Shown: positions 1-9,350, counted from the first letter of the stretch. The stretch: DNA of 64,000 nucleotides from Crocinitomicaceae bacterium (GCA_016709005.1 JADJEU010000003.1:248001-312000); one strand, 5' to 3'. Numbers and translations are program-made. Notes: generated from the letters alone by a model not told the origin.

Positions 1-118
1 GAGAGTGAGTGTCAGAGTGAGAGCGAGAGAGTGAAACTGCGTGATGAGGAAATCCCCCTTTTTTGCCTTTGATTGGAATGAGGAGAAAGTAGAACCAGAA
101 ACAACAAAAAAACAATTT

Positions 119-460
119 ATGAATACGATACAAAATACAGTGAACTTAATCGGAAGAACAGGAGTAACGCCGACCGTAAAAACTTTTGAAAACGGAGTGA
201 AGCTTGCCAAATTTTCTCTTGCTACAAATGAAACAGTAATTGAACCAAATGGCAAGTCGGTAAAAACGCAGTGGCATCATGTGATTGCCTGGGGAATCAA
301 AGCAGAGTTGGTGGAGAAGTTTGTCAAAAAAGGACAGCTTGTTGCAGTGGATGGACGCTTGATTAACCGGGTTTTCACAGATCCATCGGGATCTAGTAAA
401 AAGGTGACGGAAATTCAGGTGAATGATATTTTACTGATCAATCCCCAAAAAACGGAATAA
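119..460 (+). CDS. ssb: Single-stranded DNA-binding protein, short form
   Basis: This gene encodes an OB-fold protein that coats single-stranded DNA in replication, recombination and repair. The N-terminus (MNTIQNTVNLIGRTG) and the core WHHVIAWG and VAVDGRL segments are typical of the SSB family. I chose the ATG at 119 because family homology begins there; an in-frame ATG at 41 would add 26 unrelated residues. The product is 113 residues and ends soon after the OB fold, without the glycine-rich linker and acidic DDDIPF-like tail that recruits partners in a full-length SSB. It is therefore probably a second, short SSB rather than the main replicative one. A large-loop hairpin with a T-run lies downstream. 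Confidence 0.9.
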   Translation: MNTIQNTVNLIGRTGVTPTVKTFENGVKLAKFSLATNETVIEPNGKSVKTQWHHVIAWGIKAELVEKFVKKGQLVAVDGRLINRVFTDPSGSSKKVTEIQVNDILLINPQKTE

Positions 461-504
461 CGTAGATTGATGTTTGCTCCATAAGAGTGACAAGGTGAGT
501 TGTA

Positions 505-569
505 AGCCGCAACGACAGAAAGGAATTTTTGGTAGAAGAAAATCCTGGAAGTCTTGCGGCTTTTTTTAT
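505..569 (+). terminator. Possible terminator after ssb
   Basis: AGCCGCAA at 505-512 pairs perfectly with TTGCGGCT at 554-561, and the second arm runs directly into a run of seven T. The loop is about 40 bases, longer than usual, so this could instead be the 3' end of a small structured transcript. Confidence 0.45.
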
Positions 570-577
570 TTAGTCGG

Positions 578-674
578 TTTCACGCAAAGGCGCTAAGTCG
601 CAAAGCTCAGTGCGGAAATAATGTCTGTTTTTTGTTGAAGAAAAAGGCTTTCACGCAAAGGCGCTAAGTCGCAG
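578..674. repeat. Two direct copies of a GCAAAGGCGC-type intergenic repeat
   Basis: The string TTTCACGCAAAGGCGCTAAG, followed by TCGCA, occurs at 578-602 and again at 649-673. It belongs to the same family of CGCAGAG/CACAGAG-like short repeats seen at 4530, 6698, 7110, 38539, 41891, 44511, 48571 and 49011. No coding potential is visible. Confidence 0.75.
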
Positions 675-675
675 G

Positions 676-1080
676 CCGAAAAAAAATTGTGTTTTTTTCT
701 CGGCGGTGAAAAAATTAAAATACGAAGAAAAGAAAAAAAAAAAGATAAAAAAAAAAAAGGGGGATTTAAATCGGGGTTTTTTTTCCTTCCTTGTTCCTGG
801 GGGTGGGGAAAAAAAAAAAATTTTTTGGTTTTTTTTGGAAAAAAAAAAAGAAAGTTTTGTGGTTTTTTGGTTTTTGAAAGGTTTGGGGTAAAGGGGGGGC
901 GGGGCGAGGGGGGGGGGGGGGGAGGGAGGGTTTTTTTTTTTTTGGGGGGGGAAAAAAAAAAAAAAAGAAAAAGAAAAAGGAAAAAAAAAAAAGAAAAAAA
1001 AAAAAAAAAAAAAATTTTTTTTTTTTCCTGTGGGTGTGGGTTGGAGGGGAAGAAAAGGGGGGACGCTCCGCCTCCTCCCT
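676..1080. other. Homopolymer-rich low-complexity block, probably an assembly artefact
   Basis: About 400 bases consist almost wholly of alternating runs of A, G and T up to about 20 long, unlike anything else nearby. Open frames exist on both strands but encode only Lys/Arg/Gly/Phe/Pro runs, which I take as non-coding. The block starts inside the second direct repeat and stops just before the intact 3' end of the SpoIID-like gene. Similar but shorter poly-C blocks lie at about 57400-57425 and 58100-58118. A consensus failure in noisy reads explains all three best. Confidence 0.7.
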
Positions 1081-1109
1081 TTTTCTCTGCGATCCTGCCT
1101 GAAAAAGAA

Positions 1110-2342
1110 TTACAATTCCATCGAATCCCGAACTTTCTGCTTTAGAAAAAGCCAATCTGTATAATTGAAAAACTCAATTCCGGTGAAATAATATTTCAGA
1201 ATTTGCTCAGCAGTATAACCGTAGAAAGCCATACGCATAGCGCCTTCCTGACAAAGCCCGACACCATGTCCAAAACCTTTTCCGTGCAAAACCAATTCTT
1301 CATTTACAAGAGAACAATTGAACCAGGTTGATTTAAGTTTGAACTTCTCACGCAAATCGCGCAGCGGAATTCCTAAATGCGGGGAAATAAAAAAGGCCGT
1401 TCGTTTGGGTTGATCAAATTGAAAAATCATTGGACCTAAAATCGAATCTGAAATGGGATATCCAAAATAATTCACCAAATAATCCTGCCATTGATTTTTC
1501 GGAATTGTTTTGGTCCACGTAGCTTGTTTGGAGTGAATACAAAACGTATCGCGCACACTTTTACAATAAGGAACCGGTACATTCCATACAAAATCAGACT
1601 CGCTGGTTTGCCCGCCACAATTGGCAAAGAAGAAACCATCTGCTAATTTAAAATCAGGTGAAATCATCACCACACCTTTTGTTTCAGTAACGGCTTGTTT
1701 GATGGTTGGTGTAAATCGCATCATATTCAAATACGCCTGACAGTGCACTTCATCACATAATTGAAAACTGTCTTTGTAATGTTTCATCAAATGATCCAGC
1801 GCATACGTTCTGCTTAAAATAGCTTGTACTTTATAATACTCTAAATGTTTTCCACCACCTCCTTCACTTTCAATCACGCCAGATAAATAATTTTCCATCT
1901 CAACCTCATTGATGATTTTGAGCGATTCATTTCCTTCTGTCTTGACAATAAAATCATTCATGTATCTGCGCTGCTTTCGTGCTGTTGGCGCAGTTGTTGT
2001 CATGCAGATATGCGAATTCTTTTTTTTCTCACGGATAAAAATCTGCTTATAAGATCCAACTGAAATTTCATTTTTGACAAGTCTGATTTGTGTACCATCG
2101 CGCTTCAGCGTGATCTTATCTGTCTTAGTCATCTCACAAATTACGGTGGTATCTGATCTGAATTCATAGATTCCATCTCCATAAGAAAATTGGATAGAAG
2201 AACTTGTAAAGGCACGCATGATGCCTATCTGCAAACGTTGTGAAAAAGTCTGATGAATGAAAAACAGAAAACTAAACGTCAGTAAAATTCGTGTCCGCGA
2301 AAATTGGATTGATGAAAGAATATGGAGCTGATTTTTTTTCAT
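1110..2342 (-). CDS. SpoIID/LytB domain protein, secreted
   Basis: A 410-residue protein with a hydrophobic N-terminal export signal (about residues 18-34, ending TFSQ) and a SpoIID/LytB domain over roughly residues 140-385. The domain signature GKGFGHGVGLCQEGAMRMA lies at about 354-372. SpoIID is a lytic transglycosylase acting on denuded peptidoglycan during sporulation; Bacteroidota do not sporulate, so the homologue presumably remodels the cell wall in some other context, but its substrate is unknown. The gene starts 12 bases after lpxB ends on the same strand, so the two are probably co-transcribed. The reading frame is intact although it ends next to the low-complexity block. Confidence 0.85.
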   Translation of the reverse strand: MKKNQLHILSSIQFSRTRILLTFSFLFFIHQTFSQRLQIGIMRAFTSSSIQFSYGDGIYEFRSDTTVICEMTKTDKITLKRDGTQIRLVKNEISVGSYKQIFIREKKKNSHICMTTTAPTARKQRRYMNDFIVKTEGNESLKIINEVEMENYLSGVIESEGGGGKHLEYYKVQAILSRTYALDHLMKHYKDSFQLCDEVHCQAYLNMMRFTPTIKQAVTETKGVVMISPDFKLADGFFFANCGGQTSESDFVWNVPVPYCKSVRDTFCIHSKQATWTKTIPKNQWQDYLVNYFGYPISDSILGPMIFQFDQPKRTAFFISPHLGIPLRDLREKFKLKSTWFNCSLVNEELVLHGKGFGHGVGLCQEGAMRMAFYGYTAEQILKYYFTGIEFFNYTDWLFLKQKVRDSMEL

Positions 2343-2354
2343 CCCTGCGATTCT

Positions 2355-3488
2355 TTAACTTTTTTCTTGCTTCGAAAAATTTAAAATCAATTTAGCCACA
2401 TGATCTGACGCACCGCCACCGCCTAATTTTCTTTCCAGTTCAGTATAGGTCTCTTTTACTTTTTGTCTTGCAGGAGAATTTGCATCTTCCAATAATTTTA
2501 ATTCGCGGATAATATTTTTTGGAGTCAAATCATTTTGAATTAATTCAGTCACCACCAATTGATCCATAATCAAGTTCACCAGTGAAATGTATTTAACCTT
2601 GATGAGTCGTTTTGCAATTTGGTAGGAGATCGCGCTGCCTTTGTAGCAAACTACTTCAGGTACCTTGAAAAGAGCTGTTTCTAAAGTTGCTGTGCCGGAT
2701 GTTACCATTGCTAAATCAGAATTATTCAGCAAATTGTAGGTGTCATTTTGAATGACATGAATCTTTGAACTGCCCGCAATACTTTTATAAAATTCAAGCG
2801 AGATATTAGGTGCGCCTGCAATCAGAATCTGATGATCCTTAAATGATTTTGCTGCTTCCAGCATGATTGGAAGTTTGATTTTAATTTCTTGTTTTCGGCT
2901 TCCCGGCAACATGGCCAGAATTTTTTTCGATTCCAGTTTGTGGTGTTGCAGAAAATTTTCATGTGTCAATGCATTCAATCTGAATTCCTGAATGGCATCT
3001 ACCAATGGGTGTCCCACATAATGCACATCAATGTCAAATCGTTTGTAGAATTCTTTTTCAAATGGCAGAATGCAATACATCTGATCCACAATCTTTTTGA
3101 TTTTGTGAACGCGATTTTGTTTCCACGCCCACACTTGCGGAGAAATATAATAGTGAACCGGAATATTATTTTCTTTTGCAAATTCAGCAATGCGTAAATT
3201 AAATCCGGGATAATCAATCAGAATCAAAGCATCCGGTTTATAATTCAGAATGTCATTTTTACAAAGTTTGATATTGGACAGAATGGTTTTGAGATTGGAA
3301 ATCACCTCAATAAATCCCATGAATGCTAAGTCTTTGATATGCTTAACCGGTTGACCAGCAACAGCAGCCATACGATCACCGCCCCAAAAACGAAATTGAG
3401 TGGAAGAGTCATTTTTCAACATGGCTTTCATGAGATTGCTTGCGTGCAAATCTCCCGAGGCTTCACCGGCAATGATATAGTATTTCAA
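2355..3488 (-). CDS. lpxB: Lipid-A-disaccharide synthase
   Basis: LpxB is the GT19 glycosyltransferase that condenses UDP-2,3-diacylglucosamine with lipid X to form the lipid A disaccharide at the inner membrane. The N-terminal GEASGDLHASNLM and the later LPGSRKQEI motif are hallmarks, and the product is about 377 residues, the usual size. I chose the TTG at 3488 because homology starts immediately (KYYIIAGEASGD); an ATG at 3545 would add 19 residues with no family match. It is followed 12 bases later by the SpoIID-like gene. The other lipid A genes lpxA, lpxC/fabZ and lpxD lie at 58-61 kb. Confidence 0.92.
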   Translation of the reverse strand: MKYYIIAGEASGDLHASNLMKAMLKNDSSTQFRFWGGDRMAAVAGQPVKHIKDLAFMGFIEVISNLKTILSNIKLCKNDILNYKPDALILIDYPGFNLRIAEFAKENNIPVHYYISPQVWAWKQNRVHKIKKIVDQMYCILPFEKEFYKRFDIDVHYVGHPLVDAIQEFRLNALTHENFLQHHKLESKKILAMLPGSRKQEIKIKLPIMLEAAKSFKDHQILIAGAPNISLEFYKSIAGSSKIHVIQNDTYNLLNNSDLAMVTSGTATLETALFKVPEVVCYKGSAISYQIAKRLIKVKYISLVNLIMDQLVVTELIQNDLTPKNIIRELKLLEDANSPARQKVKETYTELERKLGGGGASDHVAKLILNFSKQEKS

Positions 3489-3629
3489 GACAGACCAATT
3501 TAATCTTGTAAAATTACGCCAAATTGGGATGTCATTCGGGTACAAATCCAGTCTTCAATTAACAGAGTACTGTGAAATAAACGATTCTTGACAACTCAAA
3601 GCAGTGCTTCTCTTTTGTAAATTTGAACC

Positions 3630-4514
3630 ATGAGCCGCATTCTGACTGTTATTCTCATTTCATTTTTTGTCTCAGCCTTTGGGCAAGATAAAAAGATTGA
3701 TCAGCTGGAAATGTTCTATGATCAGGGTTTTTACCTCAAAGTTTTGAGAAAATCAAACAAAATGCTGGCTGATCCTTTGTATGATTACAGCGGATTGCCG
3801 TCGTTCTATCGTTCGCTTTCGCTTTTCAGATTGGCGGCTGATCCGTATTACGTGAAAAAACATCCAACTGTCATTGATGATGCAGTTGTATCCTATAACG
3901 AATTTTTAGAGAGTGAATTGATCAAAGACTATACCTACGCACATTATTTTGAGATTGCCAGTTTGAAAACCTATTTAGGAACACTTCAAACCACGCTCAA
4001 AGAAAATGGCTATAATGGTTCGGCAGATAAAATTGATTCGTTTGTGAAAAATGAATTGAACGGAATAAAATCCAAACCGGATGTTCAGCCTGAAAAAGAT
4101 CCGAAAGAAACAGAGGTGGTCACAACGACATCGGGCACATTACGTGATCAGATTGTGACCTATGCAAAACAGTTTATTGGTGTGAAATATGTCTGGTCGG
4201 GTTCAGATGAAACAGGATTTGATTGTTCAGGGTACACCAGTTATGTGATGAAAAAATACGGCATCCTTTTATCACGCACCGCATCAGGTCAGTTGGCTGA
4301 ATCGAAACAAATAAAAACCGATCAGGCAGAAAAAGCAGATTTAGTTTTTTTTGGCGCTGATGGAAAAATCACACACGTCGGTTTAGTCACTTCTGAAAAA
4401 GGCGCTGATTTGGAAATGATTCATGCTTCAACGAGCAAAGGAGTGATCATTACCAACATCATTCAATCTACTTACTGGAATCCTAAACTTCAAGCTACGG
4501 GGACTTATTTGTAG
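3630..4514 (+). CDS. NlpC/P60 family cell-wall hydrolase
   Basis: A 294-residue secreted protein: signal peptide at residues 1-18 (ending AFGQ), a helical region to about residue 150, and a C-terminal NlpC/P60 cysteine peptidase domain from about 170. The catalytic Cys is residue 199 in GFDCSGY, the His is residue 249 in THVGL, and a third polar residue is probably His265 in MIHAS. Such enzymes cleave D-gamma-glutamyl-diaminopimelate or related bonds in peptidoglycan stem peptides. The helical N-terminal part is not a domain I recognise. The gene is transcribed away from lpxB and ends at a palindromic repeat. Confidence 0.9.
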   Translation: MSRILTVILISFFVSAFGQDKKIDQLEMFYDQGFYLKVLRKSNKMLADPLYDYSGLPSFYRSLSLFRLAADPYYVKKHPTVIDDAVVSYNEFLESELIKDYTYAHYFEIASLKTYLGTLQTTLKENGYNGSADKIDSFVKNELNGIKSKPDVQPEKDPKETEVVTTTSGTLRDQIVTYAKQFIGVKYVWSGSDETGFDCSGYTSYVMKKYGILLSRTASGQLAESKQIKTDQAEKADLVFFGADGKITHVGLVTSEKGADLEMIHASTSKGVIITNIIQSTYWNPKLQATGTYL

Positions 4515-4529
4515 CTGGTTGTGACTTGG

Positions 4530-4630
4530 TTTCTCGCAGAGTTTCGCAAATTTTTCGCAGAGTTTCGCTGAATCTAATATGATAAATCTGCGAAACTCCG
4601 CGACTTCTATCTGCGTACCTCTGCGAGAAA
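4530..4630. repeat. Palindromic CGCAGAG-type repeat between convergent genes
   Basis: The left arm starts TTTCTCGCAGAGTTTCGC and the right arm ends CTGCGAGAAA, with further matching blocks (CGCAGAGTTTCGC against GCGAAACTCCGCG) inside. The whole segment can fold into one long imperfect hairpin. It sits between the convergent NlpC/P60 and esterase genes and may act as a bidirectional terminator. Confidence 0.7.
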
Positions 4631-4658
4631 TGAGAAATTGGTTTTCGCCTTCAAAATT

Positions 4659-5584
4659 CTATTTCAAATTTTCAAAAACAAAACTGCGCAATTTTTTATG
4701 GCAATCCAAACATCCAAAAAACGTAAAATGATCACCACCTTCAACAGTCACAAGCTGATTTATCAACCCAACTTTTGCAGCGCGTTGGTGAATTAAGCCG
4801 GAGCCTTCAGTAGTTACATCTGAGTTTCCTGATTTGCCAATTTCGTATGGTACAATATCATCTGCTGTTCCGTGAACGCTGAATAGAACAGGTTCACCTG
4901 CATCAACCATATCTGCGTCATAAAGTGAACCTGCGATGTTAATGACACCGCGCACGTTTGAAGCGTAGCCAGGATTTCCGCTATTGCCTTCAATGCCGCC
5001 GTGGAGTGAAATATATTCCAACATGTCTTCACCACCCATTAGAAAACCATCTTCTAACGTATTGGCATAAGCATAATGCAAACTCGTAATCGCGCCAGCG
5101 GAATAACCACCAATAAAAATATTTTCAGAATCTATTTTGTAGAGATTAGTTGTTGCCGCATCTTTCACAAAAAAACGTACAGCCGCCTTCATATCTGAAA
5201 TGGCATCTATTCCTGCGCGCTTATAAGACAAAACAGATTCAGCTACATCAATCAAACGATAGTTTATGGAAACAACGACATAACCTGCTTGCGCTAAATT
5301 TTCACATTCAAGAGCCATGTCTGCTTTGCTTCCAAATAAAAAATAACCACCATGCGCCAAAATAATGAGTGGACGTTTCAGCATCGTATCGTTTGCTGGT
5401 TCGTAAATATCCAGTAATAATTTTTCAGTTAAACCTGCTTGTGATTTATTGGTGCCGTAGTGAATATCTTCAGTGACTTTAATGTCTTCAAAAAGTAGAT
5501 CACGAAAACGAATTGGATTTTCTGCAGAAAAAGTGAGTGCAGTAAATGTGAAAACAAGATTACAAAGAATCAAAATTTTTTCAT
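4659..5584 (-). CDS. Alpha/beta hydrolase (esterase/lipase type), secreted
   Basis: An alpha/beta hydrolase of the carboxylesterase/lipase group: oxyanion motif AHGGY near residue 74, nucleophile Ser158 in GGYSAG, acid Asp238 or Asp239 in GTADD, and base His282 in GGDHF (numbered from a TTG at 5573). A CLDCH motif close to the C-terminus is shared with the paralogue downstream. The true start is probably the ATG at 5584: adding one base to the following A-run would give MKKILIL joined to the hydrophobic CNLVFTF, a normal signal peptide. As written, that ATG runs into a stop, so I infer a one-base homopolymer error. The natural substrate cannot be told from the sequence. Confidence 0.82.
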
Positions 5585-5682
5585 GTGATTTAATTTGAAC
5601 GGGAAGCTACAAAATCTATGCCCATTGCGGTCACATGGAATGAATTGTAATTAGAGATTTAACTTTTTTTAGACTATGAATT

Positions 5683-6598
5683 TTATTTCTGTCCAAGATT
5701 CTCAAAAATAAATTTCCGCATTTCAAATTGACACGTGTCGCAATAAAAATAAGAAGCATGATCTGCATCTCTGAGTGTGAATCAATTTATTCAACAAGCC
5801 CACTTCATTGGCGCGCTGATGGACTAACCCAGAGCCTTCTGTGCGCACCCAGGAGTATCCTGATTTACCAACGTTGAACGGAACAACTTCGTCTGCTGTT
5901 CCGTGGATGCTAAATAAAATAGGCTCATCGTCATCAATCATATTTGCAAGATGAATAGAACCAGAAATATTGAGTACACCTTTTACGCGTGAAGAATATC
6001 CAGGATTTCCGCTATCGCCGTGAACGCCTCCATGTGCAGACATGTACAGTACTAATAGGTGCCCGCCAATGGAGTGAACATCTTTTGGTGTCGTTGCATA
6101 GGCATAATGCAAACTTGTAATTGCACCGGCAGAATATCCGCCGATATAAATGTTGGAAGTATCTGTGCGATATACATTTTCATGCTCAAAATCTTTTCTG
6201 AAAAATCGAACCACTGCTTTGGTGTCATTTACTGCATCGGCAGTTGCACGTTTATAAACACCGGGTGATTCTTTCACATCAACCAATCGATAATTGATAG
6301 AAACTGCTACATAACCTGATTTAGCCAGACTTATACAATCTCTTGAAAAATCTTCTTTGCAACCGTTCAAATAATAACCACCGTGCGCTAAAATAATGAC
6401 CGGCCGATTTTCTAAGGTGTCTTCTGCAGGTGAATAAATATCCATCGTCAATTCAACCAAACGACCACCTTGTGAGGTGTTGGAACCGTAAATCACATCA
6501 CGTTTTATTTCGATGTTTTCAAAAATTAAATCCTGATAGCGTTGTGGAATTTTTTCTTGAAACGCGTTTGCACTTAGCGAGATGATCGAAGTGAACAC
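5683..6598 (-). CDS. Alpha/beta hydrolase, paralogue of the preceding gene, frameshifted
   Basis: It closely resembles the 4.7-5.6 kb esterase, with AHGGYY, the nucleophile motif GGYSAG, GTADEVVP and a C-terminal His. As written, the frame breaks at about 5770 after LIHTQ and ends early. Removing one base restores DADHASYFYCDTCQFEM and then RKFIFENLGQK, ending at the stop at 5683, which matches the paralogue's catalytic His and CxxC tail. The start is uncertain: GTG at 6598 is used, but the hydrophobic signal-like sequence continues upstream in frame without an ATG, so a second small error near the start is possible. The tandem pair arose by duplication. Confidence 0.75.
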
Positions 6599-6697
6599 CA
6601 GAAGATGAAAGGCAGAATTTTTAGAAATTAAAACTAACAGTAGTTTGATATTTTCAAGATTATAGAATCACTAAATTAACCTATAATTCAAGAAATG

Positions 6698-6727
6698 CAC
6701 CGCAAAGGCGCAGAGATCGCAAAGAAA
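6698..6727. repeat. Single arm of the CGCAAAG/CGCAGAG repeat family
   Basis: GCACCGCAAAGGCGCAGAG followed by ATCGCAAAG is one half-element of the same repeat family as the flanking palindromes at 4530 and 7110. No inverted partner is seen nearby. Confidence 0.55.
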
Positions 6728-6777
6728 TAAATTATGCCTGATTTAGAAACGGCCCTTTTAGATTGTTGCCTTGCTAA

Positions 6778-7068
6778 CTAATTATACGAATTCCGATCCT
6801 TGCGTTCTTCAACTGGAGCGGCTTCCTGATTGGTTTGCTGACTTTCTGAAGTAGAAGAAGTTTGATTTGGATTCTCAACTTTTACTTTTGGTTTTAACCA
6901 ACTATATAATCCCAGCCAAATTCCAATCACACCAAAGGCAACAATTTTAATGAGGCGATCTTCATTTTCCGGTTGAATCACTTCGACAATAAAAATCGCA
7001 CCTGCAATTACAAGAATCAGACTTATAATGGTGGCGACAAAACCCGCTAAAAATTTTGATTTCAACAT
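6778..7068 (-). CDS. Small two-helix membrane protein, function unknown
   Basis: A 96-residue protein with two hydrophobic segments, about residues 7-30 and 43-58, separated by a short acidic loop, followed by a hydrophilic Ser/Gln/Glu-rich tail of about 35 residues. I do not recognise a domain. The frame starts with MLKSKF and codon use looks like its neighbours. It stands alone between two repeat elements, so context gives no clue. Confidence 0.6.
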   Translation of the reverse strand: MLKSKFLAGFVATIISLILVIAGAIFIVEVIQPENEDRLIKIVAFGVIGIWLGLYSWLKPKVKVENPNQTSSTSESQQTNQEAAPVEERKDRNSYN

Positions 7069-7109
7069 AGACCTTTGAATTTGATCAGACTAAAGTAACA
7101 TAGAAAAAT

Positions 7110-7237
7110 TTAACCGCAGAGGGCACGGAGTTTTTTTTCACAGAGTTGCGCGGAGTTTTTGGTTAGTCAGAATCACGCATCACTTCATATCACCTCTGTG
7201 AAACTCCGTGATTAACTCTCCTAACTCTGTGGTTAAA
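7110..7237. repeat. Large palindromic CACAGAG/CGCAGAG repeat
   Basis: The left side starts TTAACCGCAGAGGGCACGGAG and contains CACAGAGTTGCGCGGAG; the right side contains CTCTGTGAAACTCCGTG and ends CTCTGTGGTTAA. The two halves are inverted copies around a spacer of about 35 bases, so the element can fold on itself. The arm orientation (ACCGCAGAG at the left edge, CTCTGTGGT at the right edge) matches that of the arms bracketing the GxxExxY gene at 48.6-49.0 kb. Confidence 0.75.
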
Positions 7238-7244
7238 ACAAACC

Positions 7245-9350
7245 CTAAAAACTCAAAACATTTGAAATTCCTTGCTTCACTTTATCCGCATTATTAAGCA
7301 TAGCGGCCTCTAAAATAGAGTTAAGCGGAATAGCTGGAGTATCTAAAGATCCAACAATTTCTACCGGAGCATCCAACGATTTAAAACAATTTTTTTGAAT
7401 TTTTCCGGCAACACCTAAGGTGAAAGATGCTTCACAATTTTCTTCGGTGACAAGAACACATTTATTATGTTTATGTACGGCATTGAAAACTGCTTCTTCA
7501 TCCCACGGTGAAAGGGTACGAAGATCGATAATCTCAACCTGACCCGGAAAATTTTGTGCAGCTTCTAAAGCCCAGTATACACCGCGACCATAGGTAACCA
7601 CCACAACAGATTCTCCGTTTTTAATTTTACTTTCTTCAGCCTCTTGAACGATGCGCGCTTTTCCAAAAGGAATGACATAATCTTCATCCGGCTCAACCGT
7701 CATGGCACCTTCAGTACCTTTAATTTTACTCCAGTAAAGTCCTTTGTGTTCTAACATCACAACCGGATTTGGATCGTAGAAAGCCGATTTCATGAGTCCT
7801 TTTAAGTCGGCACCCGTTGATGGATACGCAACTTTAATTCCGCGAATATTGGTAACAACCGATTCCACACTAGATGAATGATACGGTCCGCCGCTTCCAT
7901 AGGCACCAATAGGCACGCGCAGGATAGCACTTACCGGCCATTTTCCATTTGATAAATAATACGATCTGCTTAACTCAGTAAATAATTGATTCAAGCCTGG
8001 CCAGATATAATCTGCAAATTGTACTTCAACAATCGGACGTAATCCAACAGCTGACATTCCAACGGTACTTCCAATAATAAATGCTTCTTGAATGGGTGTA
8101 TTGAAAACACGTTCGTCACCAAACTGTTGTGCAAGGGTTGCCGCTTCACGGAATACACCGCCCAATCGTGCGCCAACATCTTGTCCGTACAATAAGGCTT
8201 CCGGATGTTTTTCCATGATTTCACGAATGCCGAAAAGCGCACTGTCAACCATCACGGTCGGTTTTTTTCCTGCGGGTGAACGTTGTCCTTTTTCTTCTGT
8301 AATTGGAGTAGGAGCAAGACAAAAATCCTGAACTGATTTTGGATCTGGTTCTTCTGCTTTTAATGCTTTGTCAAATTGCTCGTCAACCTGAACGCGAATT
8401 TTTTCTTCGATTGAATTTAATTCTCGTTCATTCAGACCCGCCTCTTTTGCAAGTGCGCGCATTTTTGGATACGGGTCGCGTGTTGCGGCTTCTTTCAAAT
8501 CATCACGGTACCATTCCATGCGCACACCAGAAGTATGGTGTCCTAACAAAGGAACTTTTGCGTGAACAATAAATGGTCTTCTTTCTTTTCTGATAATCGC
8601 TATCACTTCTTTTAAAGTCTGATATGATTCTTCAAAATCACTTCCGTCAATTGTTCTGACTTCAATTCCTTTAAAACCTTTTGCGTAATGTGTGATGTCT
8701 TGCGCTCTTGTCTCTTTTGCGTTTGCAGAAATATCCCACTCGTTATCTTGTACTAAATAAAGAATTGGAAATTGTTTTAGCGCAGCCATTTGAAAAGCTT
8801 CTGATACTTCTCCTTCAGTACAAGATGCATCACCTAATGAACAAACCACAACTGGATTTTCTCCTTTGAAATCTTCAGCTAATCCTGTTTTTTCTTTGTA
8901 CGCAATTCCCATTGCAACACCTGTTGTAGGAATAGCTTGCATACCTGTTGCAGACGATTGATGCGGAATTTTAGGCATGTCATCTCTGCGCAAACTAGGA
9001 TGCGAATAATAAGTTCTTCCACCAGAAAATGGATCGTCTTTTTTTGCAAAAACCTGAAGCATCACTTCGTATGGTTTTAAACCGATACTTAATAAAATGC
9101 TGTCATCTCTATAATAAGGCGCAACCCAATCTTGCGGTTTTAGTTGAATACCCAATGCAATTTGAATGGCTTCATGTCCGCGAGAAGTTGCGTGTACATA
9201 TTTAGAAGTCACTTTGGCATTTGCCTCATATTTTTCAGCCATGGTTTTGGCGGTACACATGAGTTCAAATGCGCGTAAGATCGTTTTCTGATCTGTCTTA
9301 ACATTTGACTTGCCTTTCTTTGATACAGTTGCAGACATGGTTTGGCTCAA
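7245..9350 (-). CDS. 2-oxoisovalerate (branched-chain) dehydrogenase E1, fused alpha and beta subunits
   Basis: This 701-residue protein joins the E1 alpha chain (about residues 20-345) to the E1 beta chain (about 365-700) of a thiamine-diphosphate-dependent 2-oxoacid dehydrogenase. The ThDP motif starts GDASCTEGEVSEAF and ends near DNEWDISAN in the alpha part; the beta part has the transketolase-like pyrimidine-binding domain with LLYGQDVG and the C-terminal VTEENCEASFTLGVAG. E1 decarboxylates branched-chain 2-oxoacids and passes the acyl group to lipoylated E2. The fused form is usual in Bacteroidota. No E2 gene is in the window; an E3 (lpdA) lies at 47 kb. Pyruvate as substrate is less likely but not excluded. 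Confidence 0.88.
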   Translation of the reverse strand: MSQTMSATVSKKGKSNVKTDQKTILRAFELMCTAKTMAEKYEANAKVTSKYVHATSRGHEAIQIALGIQLKPQDWVAPYYRDDSILLSIGLKPYEVMLQVFAKKDDPFSGGRTYYSHPSLRRDDMPKIPHQSSATGMQAIPTTGVAMGIAYKEKTGLAEDFKGENPVVVCSLGDASCTEGEVSEAFQMAALKQFPILYLVQDNEWDISANAKETRAQDITHYAKGFKGIEVRTIDGSDFEESYQTLKEVIAIIRKERRPFIVHAKVPLLGHHTSGVRMEWYRDDLKEAATRDPYPKMRALAKEAGLNERELNSIEEKIRVQVDEQFDKALKAEEPDPKSVQDFCLAPTPITEEKGQRSPAGKKPTVMVDSALFGIREIMEKHPEALLYGQDVGARLGGVFREAATLAQQFGDERVFNTPIQEAFIIGSTVGMSAVGLRPIVEVQFADYIWPGLNQLFTELSRSYYLSNGKWPVSAILRVPIGAYGSGGPYHSSSVESVVTNIRGIKVAYPSTGADLKGLMKSAFYDPNPVVMLEHKGLYWSKIKGTEGAMTVEPDEDYVIPFGKARIVQEAEESKIKNGESVVVVTYGRGVYWALEAAQNFPGQVEIIDLRTLSPWDEEAVFNAVHKHNKCVLVTEENCEASFTLGVAGKIQKNCFKSLDAPVEIVGSLDTPAIPLNSILEAAMLNNADKVKQGISNVLSF

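Noticed and set aside
1..36. GA-rich tract at the left edge as a regulatory element of ssb
   Set aside because: It is cut by the window edge and lies beside other sequence problems; no conclusion is possible.
687..1155. Open reading frames on both strands within the homopolymer block
   Set aside because: They translate into runs of Lys, Gly, Arg, Phe and Pro with no domain, and arise simply because the block lacks stop codons.
4530..7237. CRISPR-like array from repeated CGCAGAG blocks
   Set aside because: Spacing and repeat sequence vary, copies are inverted rather than direct, there are no uniform spacers and no cas genes.
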